64,000 nt of DNA from Nostoc sp. 'Peltigera membranacea cyanobiont' N6 (GTDB taxonomy: Bacteria; Cyanobacteriota; Cyanobacteriia; Cyanobacteriales; Nostocaceae): the NCBI RefSeq assembly GCF_002949735.1, contig NZ_CP026681.1, forward strand, positions 2,046,001-2,110,000, read 5' to 3'. Below are positions 31,527 through 41,557 of this stretch, in pieces. The translations under genes were made by a program, and so were the position numbers. The stretch's first letter is position 1. Each line of letters starts with the position of its first letter. Below the pieces are notes generated by a model that saw only the letters and a list, made by a program, of their open reading frames with translations, was not told the DNA's origin and ran no database searches.

Positions 31527-34427
31527 TTAACGTTTTTGAGGCAACTTTAAAGTAGTATAATCACCATAAATATTGAAACCAGCCCAAAAGAAAGGGTTAC
31601 TATACTCAGGCTTTTTGAGAAAAAATAGCTGAGTTTGGTGCAGTGCTTCATCCTGTGAATATTTATCGAGATTATGATAAAAATACTTGACAAAATCTAC
31701 TGCAAATTTATCGTTTACCTGCCACAAGCAACCAAGGATACTGCTAACTCCAGACCTCCAGAGTGTTTCTGGTAAACTAACAATCCACCGTCCGGGGAGA
31801 ATAAAATGGTCTGCTGACCAACAACTCGATAGGGTCGCATGATGCAAGTTGCTGAGGTCAATTGCGGATAGTTCTCTGAGACTGAGAATTTCTTGATGTC
31901 CGTTGTCAGAAATAAATACAAACCCTGATTGGTCAGGTCGATTTAACTCAAATGTGCCATGACAGGCAATGTGAAGTAGGTTAGCTTGGGATAAACATTT
32001 GATAACCTCAGTTTTGGAACTATTTAGTAAAGAATTTGGATGAATGCGATGACTGGTAAGCCAATTTTTTACTACAGCAAGTTCGGTTTGGACTCCTAGT
32101 AAACGACGAAACTGGTGATTACCGTTGGATACACCTACTACCAAGGCTGTTTGCGGGCGAATAATTGAAGTGGAATTTTTGGCTTTAGACTCGTAAACTA
32201 TAGCAATAGAGTAACGTTCAATCAAGTATTTACCTTGATAAAATATTGCTGCAAAGGGAAACCCATGTAAAATGTCATCAGGAACAATCGTTAGCCCACG
32301 AATATGTTTGGGTAAATTTTCAAGTAACTGGGGTATTTGTAACATTTCCGCCAATTTCTCGGCTACATCTTGCCCAACTTGAGCGACTGATGTCATTTCT
32401 GCTTTATAAGCACCATCATCGAAATTTAAATCACGGTTAGCATAACTATCACGACTACCATCGAAACCTTGAATGCGACCATACCAACGTTTCACTTGGT
32501 TTCGTACCGCTAGACGGGTAGTATTAGGAATGACACGAAAATCAAACAAAAATCTACCTGTTCTGACAATCAAAACGCGGTCTGGCAAAATCAAAAATGA
32601 CAAGGTTACTCGGTCTTTGGGGTGAGTCAATAAACGCAACCATAGTGATGTAGGACGTAAAAATGGTAACTTTGCCTCTTCGCCTTTGACGATGCGTTTT
32701 GTTAGCACATCTTTATATTTATCAATATGTTCGACTAAATTATTTAGTCTTTGTATTATTTGGAACCAATGCCAAGGGCGCATCCAGAAAAAGCTGCTTT
32801 TTAAGTTAGATTGCATCAGTTCTAGTTGATTAATTTTAGCGGCAATATACTCTTCATCTGCTGTCCATTTATTTAATAAATAAAATACTTGGTCTTCGGG
32901 AGCCAATGTATTAGTCATTTGTTCAAGTAAATTATTTGTAGATGTAGTTAATAATTCAATTTCTGTAGCTGGATAATATAAACGGGTACGACACCAACCT
33001 AATATCCGTTGGACTTGCCATAATTCCGAATTTAAGTTCATTTGTTCCATCTGTGAAGAAACCTCTGAAAGAATTTGATTTGCTAAAATTAAGTAACGCT
33101 GTTGATTTTTTTCTAACCCTAGATAATAATAATATGTTCCTTCTAATACCCGAAGTTTTGTTTTAATTAACTCTGAATCTGTAAATTGAAATACATTTTT
33201 TAATTTTAGAAGTAAATCGCCAGCTTCTGTAATACTAAAGTTACTTAAAAGACATTGAAATGCTAATGTACGGTCTTCAAACCAAGCAAGATAATTAGCT
33301 AATTGACGTGAAAAATCTGATTTTATAACACTATCTAACAGGGATTTAGTTTCCTGTTTTAACTTACGCATTTCTATGACTGTGGGAACAGTATCTAGTT
33401 CTAGAGAGCGACTACGAATGCGAACAATAGTTAATAATAATTCAGCACGTCTTACTAAATTAGTATCTTCCTGTTGATCAATTTTTGCATTGAGTAAATA
33501 ACTTTCTGCACTAGTTGTTTGATTGATAAGAATTAAAATATTCGCCAGGTTTAAAGTAGAGCGGAAGACTGCCCGATGCGATTTGAACTCATGACATAAT
33601 TCCTGAACTTGTTGAAATTGTTTTAGACCTTTGCCTAAGTTACCTCGAAGTAGATTAAGTTTACCAGACAGTTCAAACCAACGAATTAAGTATTCTGGAT
33701 GCTGGGGTTTATCAAGTTGATTTTGTAATTCTTCTAAACAAGCATCAACTTGAATAAAGTCGCCTTTTTCTAAATAAGTAGAGGTAATTATTAATTTTAG
33801 TGGTAATACAGTTTGTTTAGCTAAATCAGGTACATTTTCTCCTTTTGTATAAAAGAGACCTCGCTGCAACGCCATTAAAGCATCGCCATACTGTCCTAGA
33901 AAACACAGCAAACGTCCCATTACAAAATACAGTTCGGTAAATAACAATGTTTTGTCTTGAGATGATGCATTTTGCCAAATACAACCCGCTTCCCACTGCG
34001 TAAACCCTGCTGAGGAAAATTGCATATTTTCAATAATATCTCCAATACGAGGAGCCATTTCTTTCAGTAATTTTTTGGCTAATTTTAGATCACTATGGTC
34101 TAAAGTTAGTTGAATTCGCCTGAGATGGGTATAGTCAGCAGCAGGTTCATTGTTAGCTTTTTTATACAGTATAACCGCGCTAAACAGTAAATCATCAGCG
34201 GCTTTAAATTGACCAAATAAAGCCGCTAAATCAGCCAGCGACTGTATAACTTTTAAATCGGCATCTAAATCTGATTCAATTAATTTTCCAGATAGTAGAC
34301 GATAGGTAAAGATTTCTAGTAAGTCATCGTAGGCTGCGACTAAATTACCTTGAAAAAGTTTAGTTTGGGTTGATTGAAAAGCAGCCTTTAGTTCTGTGAT
34401 TGTGTCACAGTGAAATCTATTTTTCAT
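31527..34427 (-). CDS. TPR-CHAT protein (caspase HetF-associated-with-TPR family)
   Basis: This is a 966-residue protein. The first 600 residues are tandem helical repeats of TPR type. The last 330 form a CHAT domain, a caspase-fold protease. The catalytic dyad is visible: His823 in LLHIACHGTFEL and Cys869 in ATLSSCWSAD. Between them is the usual strand set (SGFVFISDNGHQEILSLREL). CHAT proteases cut partner proteins when a TPR or NTPase sensor detects a trigger. This is the last gene of the operon that also holds a caspase and a giant exported protein. No signal peptide is seen, so it should be cytosolic, with TPRs for partner binding. Confidence 0.85.
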   Translation of the reverse strand: MKNRFHCDTITELKAAFQSTQTKLFQGNLVAAYDDLLEIFTYRLLSGKLIESDLDADLKVIQSLADLAALFGQFKAADDLLFSAVILYKKANNEPAADYTHLRRIQLTLDHSDLKLAKKLLKEMAPRIGDIIENMQFSSAGFTQWEAGCIWQNASSQDKTLLFTELYFVMGRLLCFLGQYGDALMALQRGLFYTKGENVPDLAKQTVLPLKLIITSTYLEKGDFIQVDACLEELQNQLDKPQHPEYLIRWFELSGKLNLLRGNLGKGLKQFQQVQELCHEFKSHRAVFRSTLNLANILILINQTTSAESYLLNAKIDQQEDTNLVRRAELLLTIVRIRSRSLELDTVPTVIEMRKLKQETKSLLDSVIKSDFSRQLANYLAWFEDRTLAFQCLLSNFSITEAGDLLLKLKNVFQFTDSELIKTKLRVLEGTYYYYLGLEKNQQRYLILANQILSEVSSQMEQMNLNSELWQVQRILGWCRTRLYYPATEIELLTTSTNNLLEQMTNTLAPEDQVFYLLNKWTADEEYIAAKINQLELMQSNLKSSFFWMRPWHWFQIIQRLNNLVEHIDKYKDVLTKRIVKGEEAKLPFLRPTSLWLRLLTHPKDRVTLSFLILPDRVLIVRTGRFLFDFRVIPNTTRLAVRNQVKRWYGRIQGFDGSRDSYANRDLNFDDGAYKAEMTSVAQVGQDVAEKLAEMLQIPQLLENLPKHIRGLTIVPDDILHGFPFAAIFYQGKYLIERYSIAIVYESKAKNSTSIIRPQTALVVGVSNGNHQFRRLLGVQTELAVVKNWLTSHRIHPNSLLNSSKTEVIKCLSQANLLHIACHGTFELNRPDQSGFVFISDNGHQEILSLRELSAIDLSNLHHATLSSCWSADHFILPGRWIVSLPETLWRSGVSSILGCLWQVNDKFAVDFVKYFYHNLDKYSQDEALHQTQLFFLKKPEYSNPFFWAGFNIYGDYTTLKLPQKR

Positions 34428-34587
34428 TAGAGTGTTGCTACTAATCTGAGTAATATAGGAATCATATCTGATTTCTGAACAAGATTTTAGCTAAAACCCT
34501 TATAAAATGGGCTTTTCAATCTCAGTATATTTTCAAAAATCAAATAGGAATCCTGCAATGGAATTCCGACATTATCCAATAAATTTA

Positions 34588-34725
34588 GGGCGTGTTATCA
34601 ACTAGGTGAGTTAGAATCAGTGATACTTGGGATGAACCAAATAGAGAAATAATGACTCAACGTACACGCTGCGAGATGACCAGTGGGAGAGGATCAAATA
34701 CTTACTGCTCAGATGATCTGTATTC
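34588..34725 (+). pseudogene. remnant of an IS5-type element (left end and transposase start)
   Basis: GGCGTGTTATCAACTAGG resembles the left end of a cyanobacterial IS5-group element. It is followed by ATGACTCAACGTACACG coding MTQRTR, then a broken DDQWERIKYLL, the typical opening of that transposase. Only about 25 codons survive. It lies directly downstream of the giant exported protein gene. Confidence 0.5.
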
Positions 34726-34745
34726 ATATCTAACTATTTTCTCAA

Positions 34746-37700
34746 TTAACTATTATCTGACTTTATGACTAAATAAACAGGTTTTTCTTCGAGACAGTTA
34801 TTGTTTTGCTTATTGTCCTTAGTTCCTTGTTTATCATCTTTATCTTCTTCCGTACAAGCTGGGTTATTGGAAATGTAGAGAAGATTTTGAGGATTTACTG
34901 GGTTTCTCCAACCTCCCGTACCTCCCGTACCTCCCGTACCTCCCGTACCTCCCGTACCTCCTGTACCTCCCGTACCTCCTGTACCTCCCGTACCTCCTGT
35001 ACCTCCCGTACCTCCTGTACCTCCTGGAATGTTAGTTGTAGGATAGCTGGAAGCAGTTACATCACCAAATCCACTTTGAGAAATTTTTACATCACCGATT
35101 TTTCCGGCTTCAAGTTTATAAACTCTAACTCCTGAACTAAAGGGAATACTTTGCTCTATGGGTTGGCTGGGGTCAAAATTATTCAATTCAGGAGAATCTT
35201 GCACATAAATAAATTCAGTATTATTCTCGTATCTACGGAATTTAGCGCGTTTATTTACTAACATCTGTTGAAATGCATCCAGTAATTTTTCTCTACCTTG
35301 AGCAATATTTACTCCTTTTGGTGTTACTTCACTAACTACCATTCTGCTCCGACGAATTTCGACTATTACTTGACGTAATACTAAATCTGGATCTGCACCA
35401 AAATAATTTATAGAATCGTTAATTAAGCGAACAGCTTTTTTATCTTTTCCATGAATCAAAAATTCATCTATTGCCTTAATCTGTCCTGCTTTAGCTGTTT
35501 GTGCTTTTTGGATAAATTGCACAGGGTTTAGTAATATTCCATCAGGGTCAGGTCGATAAATTGCCTCTTTGAGAACTGAATTATCTCTACGAAAAGCCTC
35601 GCGAAACTTTCCTGACGATTGTTCTTGTCTTGCTTTTGGATCATCAATCCATGCTAAACGTAAATTACGGGAATTTTCATCTGGAAAGCCAAGTAACATT
35701 TGTGTATTTGGAGGTACTTCTCCATTTCCTCCACCTCCTGCTATACTTACCCAATCATCAGAATTAGAAAGCTTGACGATAAATTCATCAGGTTGGGAAC
35801 TAGATAGCATGACAACTTCCACTTCATCCATTTGCTTAAGTTGAGTAAGCATATCGCCTTTTTCTTTACTCAAGCGCAAAGCAATGTCATAAGCAGTATC
35901 TATATCTCTGCTGTTAAAACCAACTTTAAAACCATTACCAGTTTTGTTGATTTTTAAATCACCAAATGGTGTATTATTAACCGTTGTTTGAAAAGCGATG
36001 CCGTTAGTATCTTGAGCAACCGTGCGAGTAAATGTTTGGTTTGTTAATTCTACATCTGGACTGCGGAATCTTGCTTCTGTTTTTGCTTGGGCGATTGTTT
36101 TACTTACATTTGGATTAATATCTTCGACTTTAAAGTTTGTCCCTTCAAAGTTTCTAAATGTTAATTGTCCATTTTGTAACCTAAGTGAATCATAGTCTAT
36201 ATTCTGCGGCAGACTAACTCCATTTAATTTACCAGAATCTGGTAAAGATACACGCTTTTGAAAAGTTTTTTGATTGGGAAGAGAAACTCCACCTTGAATC
36301 AGTCTAGTTTGCCCAAAGCGCTGATAGCTTTCTGAAGCTAAGATTGGCATAGCTTCAGTTTTTATCCCTTTATAACCTCGCGGATAAAAGCCTATCTTTT
36401 TCCAATTCTGAAATCTTAACTTTGTACCTTGAGTTTTGACCCAGTCTGAGAACCACCACTTATCCGGATTAGCAGGTACATTTTGTAAAAAGCCTAAAAT
36501 GCTACCATGATTTGATTGATTGAGCCAATTAATTACTAGGCTCCATTTCATTATTTGGTTTAGCCGTTCATACTGTGGTTCATAACGAGCAACTTCTTCA
36601 TAATGGTCGCTCCACCAACTTAAAAACGCATTTGTATTTGCTGCTGCTGTAGTTTCTTTTCCTGGTTTCAGAGGATCAGAAGAAGCAGCATAAATCCGAG
36701 TAGCATTTCTGGCAAATAGCAAATTCGTGCCTTCATTTGCTACTTGAAATCCTTTATCTTGAGGACCAAACCAGAGGCGTGTATAACTTAATTTTTCTAG
36801 CTCCTTTTTGTAAATAGATGAAACTTTTACTTTAGTTAGAGGGTTAAAGTCTGGAATAACACTTGTTGGAGTATTATCCAAATAATTAAGTGCCCAAAGT
36901 TTGGCTAGTAAGTCGGTGTAGAACAACACCATCCCCACTTCTGTTCCTTGTAAATCACCATCATAGCGTGCTGCTTGATAACCAAGCTTTTCCGGTGAAT
37001 CCAAAAAATTCTCAATTTCAGTGAGCTTTGCTGTAATTTTTTTATTGATTATTTGTCGTAATTCATTTTTTTGCCGCTCAATAATTTGTTTCTGAAATTC
37101 CTGAAACTTTCTGTCTGTCTGTGTAATTTCAGCATGAATTGTTTGTTGAATTTCTGCTTCACTTAAACCCGACTGCCGCCATGATTCAACTTTTTCTTTA
37201 AATTCTTGACGCAGTTGGTTATCATAACTTCTTATCTGTGTATTAAATTCTTGTTTTTGCTTAAGTTTTAATGGTTCTAATTCTCGCTTTAAATCCTCTG
37301 GAATATCTCCTTCTATAAATGCTTTACCAGTTTTATTTGATTCTGACAATTTTTTTAGCTTATCAATTAATTCACGATAGGGAACGATCTTTTTATTTGA
37401 TAAGCCTGCTTTTGCATTTTGAATATCTTGGTTAGTAATTACAGGGTTTCCATCTAATTTTAAAGCTTGTAACAAAGATTTAGACTTATCTAATACTTTT
37501 CCTAAGCTAATATAATCAAAACCTGGGTCTAAAGAGAAGCCACTACCTTGACTATTATTATTATCTGACTGCCACAGTGCTGCAATATCTTCTGCACGAA
37601 TCCCTTGAAATTGGCGACTAAAAAGTTTACGCCCTCCAACTCTCAAACTAGAATCATTAACCTCAGCAAAACTAATATCATTTACTTGATTGAGGAAATT

Positions 37701-38330
37701 ATTCAGCCCTTCTAAACTTTGAATTGTAGTTTCATAGTAACCATATTCACTACTAAACAGTTTATTCGCATCTAATTCCGGAAGCCGAGTTAAAATACCA
37801 GACTGTTTATCAGGGGTAATCTCATATTCATATACTTCAATAGTTTTTGGCTGTTTTCCTTGGTCTTTGCGATGTTTGTCAGCAATATGTGCAAGGTCAT
37901 CTTTGCGTTCTGCTTCTGAAGAATTCTTCATAACTAAGGCAATAACTCTGCCTTCACCAAGGTAGAGTGACCGTGTTTTTCCGTATTCAAAATTGGCTAC
38001 AGGACTTACATAATCATAACGTACCGTCGGTAAATCATAGGTACTTTTGTTAATGTTTTGGATGGAAATTCCTTTACCAGAAGCTATAGTTAACAACAAC
38101 CAATCGCGTAACTGATCTTCTTGTTGACGTTGAGTTAATCTATCAAATCCTACTTGTGTATCAAAGCTAATTACTTGAGGTTTATTGAGAGGAAAATTTG
38201 TTTTCGTAATAGCCTCTTGAGCTTGGACGATACCTGTGGCTGAATTAGATTGTAGGTAAACGATTCCAACTGCAACAGGGGCGACAACGATACCTGCGAT
38301 GCTAAGAAAATTAATGATGTTTTTATTCAT
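34746..38330 (-). CDS. giant exported protein with Gly-Gly-Thr tandem repeat
   Basis: This is a 1194-residue protein with an N-terminal hydrophobic signal (about residues 5-36) ending VQAQEA, so it is probably exported or lipid-bilayer facing. The middle is a mixed alpha/beta domain with a strongly charged coiled coil at about residues 340-450 (QEFKEKVESWRQSGLSEAEI). Several later regions look beta-rich (VSLPNQKTFQKRVSLPDSGK). Near residues 1102-1140 is a pure Gly-Gly-Thr repeat, and the end is Asn/Lys/Asp-rich with two cysteines. No enzymatic motif is seen. It sits between a caspase-type gene and a CHAT-type gene in one operon, so it is a candidate substrate or effector. No family is recognised beyond that. 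Confidence 0.7.
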   Translation of the reverse strand: MNKNIINFLSIAGIVVAPVAVGIVYLQSNSATGIVQAQEAITKTNFPLNKPQVISFDTQVGFDRLTQRQQEDQLRDWLLLTIASGKGISIQNINKSTYDLPTVRYDYVSPVANFEYGKTRSLYLGEGRVIALVMKNSSEAERKDDLAHIADKHRKDQGKQPKTIEVYEYEITPDKQSGILTRLPELDANKLFSSEYGYYETTIQSLEGLNNFLNQVNDISFAEVNDSSLRVGGRKLFSRQFQGIRAEDIAALWQSDNNNSQGSGFSLDPGFDYISLGKVLDKSKSLLQALKLDGNPVITNQDIQNAKAGLSNKKIVPYRELIDKLKKLSESNKTGKAFIEGDIPEDLKRELEPLKLKQKQEFNTQIRSYDNQLRQEFKEKVESWRQSGLSEAEIQQTIHAEITQTDRKFQEFQKQIIERQKNELRQIINKKITAKLTEIENFLDSPEKLGYQAARYDGDLQGTEVGMVLFYTDLLAKLWALNYLDNTPTSVIPDFNPLTKVKVSSIYKKELEKLSYTRLWFGPQDKGFQVANEGTNLLFARNATRIYAASSDPLKPGKETTAAANTNAFLSWWSDHYEEVARYEPQYERLNQIMKWSLVINWLNQSNHGSILGFLQNVPANPDKWWFSDWVKTQGTKLRFQNWKKIGFYPRGYKGIKTEAMPILASESYQRFGQTRLIQGGVSLPNQKTFQKRVSLPDSGKLNGVSLPQNIDYDSLRLQNGQLTFRNFEGTNFKVEDINPNVSKTIAQAKTEARFRSPDVELTNQTFTRTVAQDTNGIAFQTTVNNTPFGDLKINKTGNGFKVGFNSRDIDTAYDIALRLSKEKGDMLTQLKQMDEVEVVMLSSSQPDEFIVKLSNSDDWVSIAGGGGNGEVPPNTQMLLGFPDENSRNLRLAWIDDPKARQEQSSGKFREAFRRDNSVLKEAIYRPDPDGILLNPVQFIQKAQTAKAGQIKAIDEFLIHGKDKKAVRLINDSINYFGADPDLVLRQVIVEIRRSRMVVSEVTPKGVNIAQGREKLLDAFQQMLVNKRAKFRRYENNTEFIYVQDSPELNNFDPSQPIEQSIPFSSGVRVYKLEAGKIGDVKISQSGFGDVTASSYPTTNIPGGTGGTGGTGGTGGTGGTGGTGGTGGTGGTGGTGGTGGWRNPVNPQNLLYISNNPACTEEDKDDKQGTKDNKQNNNCLEEKPVYLVIKSDNS
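34912..35027. repeat. 9-bp tandem repeat coding Gly-Gly-Thr
   Basis: About twelve units of CCTCCCGTA or CCTCCTGTA follow each other without gaps. The first five are identical; later ones alternate C and T at one site. It codes a Gly-Gly-Thr run on the minus strand. Such tracts change length quickly, so the protein's length may vary between strains. Confidence 0.9.
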
Positions 38331-38349
38331 GACTTACTCTCCTATTTAT

Positions 38350-38727
38350 TTACTGTTTTACTAATTGCTGATAGCGTGCTAAATGCTTTTGTGCTTCGTC
38401 ACTTAACTGGGCTTCTGGCTGTTGTCCTAACCAACGTGTCATTGATTTTTTATAAACTTCCATTACCTGTAGCGATCGCCTATCTTTAGACATAAAGGAC
38501 TGGTTATCAAAAAATGTTTCCGTAGCTTCAATTACACCTCTATTATTTTGGATACTTTGGTTACTTAAAATTGCTTGATAAGCGCTATTACGAGCATTAC
38601 CAGTCCATTGTTCTCGTATTACTATGAAACCTGAAATCACAACTAAAACACTTGCAGTAATTACTTGCAGCTTTATTCGCTTATCTTCAAAACTTAAAAA
38701 CCAATGAGTAGGATTAGAAGATGCCAT
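38350..38727 (-). CDS. small membrane-anchored protein of the caspase operon
   Basis: This is a 125-residue protein. A membrane helix near residues 22-40 (VITASVLVVISGFIVIRE) is followed by a helical domain of about 85 residues with charged C-terminus (AQKHLARYQQLVKQ). The N-terminus is short and polar. It is 20 bases upstream of the giant exported protein gene and likely co-expressed with it. No family is recognised. Confidence 0.6.
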   Translation of the reverse strand: MASSNPTHWFLSFEDKRIKLQVITASVLVVISGFIVIREQWTGNARNSAYQAILSNQSIQNNRGVIEATETFFDNQSFMSKDRRSLQVMEVYKKSMTRWLGQQPEAQLSDEAQKHLARYQQLVKQ

Positions 38728-39258
38728 AATTAACCCTCTAGTATTAGTATTTTATTGATTTAAATTTATTATAGTTAATAGTTGGTAATTATTAGAAACA
38801 ATTTTTGTCATACATCCTCGCTTTTAAACAACGATTTTAAGATGAGATAATGGAAAATATTAACTATTGAAGGCAACATCAAACATAAAAGTGCAGTCAT
38901 GAAAAATCTTGTTAATTATGTACTTGTCATCTAATGTGCAAATTCTCAATAAAAATTTTTTACCCATTAACTTTACAAGTCCCTACATTAGCTAATACCA
39001 AAAATGAATTACTAGTTCAATACAGGAAAGTGCAATTTTACAAATGTCACAATCTTAATAGACCTCAATACTGCTATGCTAAGGAAAATTATGGGTAAAA
39101 CAAAGACAATAGCGTTTGAGTTTTCATTATGAGAATTATAATATTTTATAATTTTATTTTAAGTTTTTATTACCCTGAATTTCTGAACATTTTTTTGAAA
39201 AAAATATAATGAGATACTGGTTGTTTTTCTAATTGATTTTGCTGTGATTTTTGCCAGA
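38728..39258. other. intergenic region inside the caspase operon
   Basis: These 531 very AT-rich bases separate the caspase gene from the small membrane protein gene. The length suggests a separate promoter for the two downstream genes. I see no coding frame or strong repeat in it. Confidence 0.45.
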
Positions 39259-41457
39259 CTATCCAGCCTCCAAATATCGCTGTAAAAGCAAAGCAAATAG
39301 GAAAAACAGTAACATTCTAAAATATTTAAACAATCTTTTTAAATTTGTTTGTTTAATTTGACTATCTATATAAGGGTTACATAGATTAACTTCCTTGGAT
39401 ATTGTAGTAATAATTAAAATTTCATAAGTCACCCATTCATCTAAAATTTCAGGCTTTTGAGGTTCATCTTGATAAGCAACTATTGCACGACCATATTTTA
39501 AATTTTGGATGAAATCATTTAGAATATTATTATTTGTAATATATGGTTGCGTTGCATATTCAGAGCAATCTGGATTAAGCTCATCAATATTACCTTGTAC
39601 AAACAAATTAGCATCAAATTCACTAGTGCTAACAATTAGTTTAAGAATATCTTTATACTCTGTTACTCCCTGATGCCAAAAATTTTGAGGTATAACCATA
39701 GAGATATCTCTTCCTTCTAAAGCCCAAATTTCTTGCCCTGGTTGCAACAATATTCCAGTCCTAACTCCTGCAAAAGAAATTATTGTGACTGCAAAGAGTT
39801 CGGTTAAATTAAGTAAAACGCAGTAGAGAGCTTTTTCACTTTTATTGGTCAGTTTTATCCTGACTACTGGAGGTTGTAACTTTCCATTATTGGCTTGGTA
39901 TTCCAAATAAATCTGGTAATCGTGAATTTCTGATTCCTGTTGATAAACTTGCATTTGTACCGCATCACTTGGAATTAAACTGTTTGCAGGACTCGTAATG
40001 GTAGCTATATTTATCCATCGTGCAATATGTTCTAAAGCATGAATTGCTTGTAATGCACTTTCTGGAGCAAACCCCGCAATTGGTGATCTTAATTGGCGCT
40101 GATCGCTAATGCGCATAATTAAATATTCATCATATAAAGCTTGTAAGCAAACATCTGCTTCGTTGAAATTATCTACTTCACAAATATAAAGTGAATGGCT
40201 TTCACCAAAACTAGCTTTTTGAATAGCTTGACGTGCAAAGCTAACCCCAGATTCTTCTCCTTTAAGATAAACTTTCAAAGAAGATGCAGGTAAACTGGTA
40301 ATCACAGCTTTGTAAGTTAACTCTGGATCTAATTTTTCTCTTTCGCCAGAGATATTAATTCGGCTCAATTGTGGTAAAACTTCTGTAATTTCTGCTACAG
40401 CGATCGCATCTTGTAGCTGGCTAATATCTTCTAAATTGATTGGAAAGATAGCTAACCTTGTTTTTTCATTTTCCTTACTATAAATAATACCATGAACCGC
40501 ACCTGCATCAATACTCCAACCATTGAGTCCATCATAAATAACGGTAAAGTATATTTGTCGTTGACCAACTATACCCCCTAAAAAAGGCTGGTCTAAGTAA
40601 TTGGAATTTGTCGCTTCAATTTGCGGAGATTGGTTAGGATATAAACTGCGAACTAAGGCATTAGTTCGCTTAAATAAATCACGATAATTTAAACTGCCAT
40701 TTCGTTGCAAGCTGTCCATTAAAAAGTAGGAAAATACTCCTCTTTTTTGGCTACGATGTTCTTTTGCCTCTTCATTATCTCGGCAAGCGGCTAAAAGTAT
40801 GTATTCTCCGTGTGGTAGAAAAAACTTATTTGTTTGGTTGTCATTCAAATTAGAGTTAGAAAAGAAACTATTGATTTCTTTATCTGACAATATAAAGCTA
40901 GAAAGTGGTCTTTCTGTCCATTCAGTATTGACTGAACGTATACCAGTATATTGCAAATTAAATTTATCTGAAGAAACATTATTATTTTCGTCTCGTGTCC
41001 CTCCACCAGAATGACAACAATCCAAAATTATAACAATATGTGGGTGATTTTGAGAAACCTCTGTAATTAATTTTGCAATTTCTTTATCAGCTAAATCCCA
41101 AATATTATCTGTGCGACTATCCCAACAAACCAAAGTTTCATTTAAATGGTCTGGTTCTAAATTCCAAAATTCCTGTCCAGCGCGTTCTTGAGAACCATGG
41201 CCGCTGAAGTAAAATAACGCAACATCATTACTTTTTGCCTGACAGAGATGTTCCCGAAAACCGTCAATAATCGCTTGACGAGTCGCTTCATGATTTATCA
41301 GTTTCTTGATAAATAATTTATCCTCATTATTCGTTAAGTGTTTTCTTAAAAACTCATCAATCACTGTGATATCGTTAACGCATCCTTTTAAAGGAGGAAT
41401 TGTAGGAGATTGATAATTATTAATCCCAACAATTAAAGCATAAACACTGCGATTCAT
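39259..41457 (-). CDS. caspase-like (peptidase C14) protein with C-terminal membrane anchor
   Basis: This is a 732-residue protein. Residues 1-300 form a caspase fold: VYALIVGINNYQS opens it, the catalytic His is in ALFYFSGHGS (His87) and the catalytic Cys in IILDCCHSGGG (Cys148). A helical and beta-rich C-terminal region follows, ending in a hydrophobic helix (MLLFFLFALLLQRYL). It probably cleaves proteins after Arg or Lys as bacterial metacaspase relatives do, from a membrane-bound position. It is directly downstream of the DUF1822 and sigma-like genes, and upstream of a giant exported protein. A self-processing, triggered protease is the natural inference. Confidence 0.88.
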   Translation of the reverse strand: MNRSVYALIVGINNYQSPTIPPLKGCVNDITVIDEFLRKHLTNNEDKLFIKKLINHEATRQAIIDGFREHLCQAKSNDVALFYFSGHGSQERAGQEFWNLEPDHLNETLVCWDSRTDNIWDLADKEIAKLITEVSQNHPHIVIILDCCHSGGGTRDENNNVSSDKFNLQYTGIRSVNTEWTERPLSSFILSDKEINSFFSNSNLNDNQTNKFFLPHGEYILLAACRDNEEAKEHRSQKRGVFSYFLMDSLQRNGSLNYRDLFKRTNALVRSLYPNQSPQIEATNSNYLDQPFLGGIVGQRQIYFTVIYDGLNGWSIDAGAVHGIIYSKENEKTRLAIFPINLEDISQLQDAIAVAEITEVLPQLSRINISGEREKLDPELTYKAVITSLPASSLKVYLKGEESGVSFARQAIQKASFGESHSLYICEVDNFNEADVCLQALYDEYLIMRISDQRQLRSPIAGFAPESALQAIHALEHIARWINIATITSPANSLIPSDAVQMQVYQQESEIHDYQIYLEYQANNGKLQPPVVRIKLTNKSEKALYCVLLNLTELFAVTIISFAGVRTGILLQPGQEIWALEGRDISMVIPQNFWHQGVTEYKDILKLIVSTSEFDANLFVQGNIDELNPDCSEYATQPYITNNNILNDFIQNLKYGRAIVAYQDEPQKPEILDEWVTYEILIITTISKEVNLCNPYIDSQIKQTNLKRLFKYFRMLLFFLFALLLQRYLEAG

Positions 41458-41557
41458 CGTTTTATCCCTTATTAGTGTTTGTCAAAGTTGCAAAAAAGAT
41501 CATCTACATTTATATGCAATACTTCAATATTAAGAAGCACAACACTTGTTAACCTAA

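Noticed and set aside
34806..35135. Plus-strand frame of 109 codons rich in Ser/Thr/Arg/Cys
   Set aside because: It is antisense to the Gly-Gly-Thr repeat of the giant exported protein, and its pattern is produced by that repeat.
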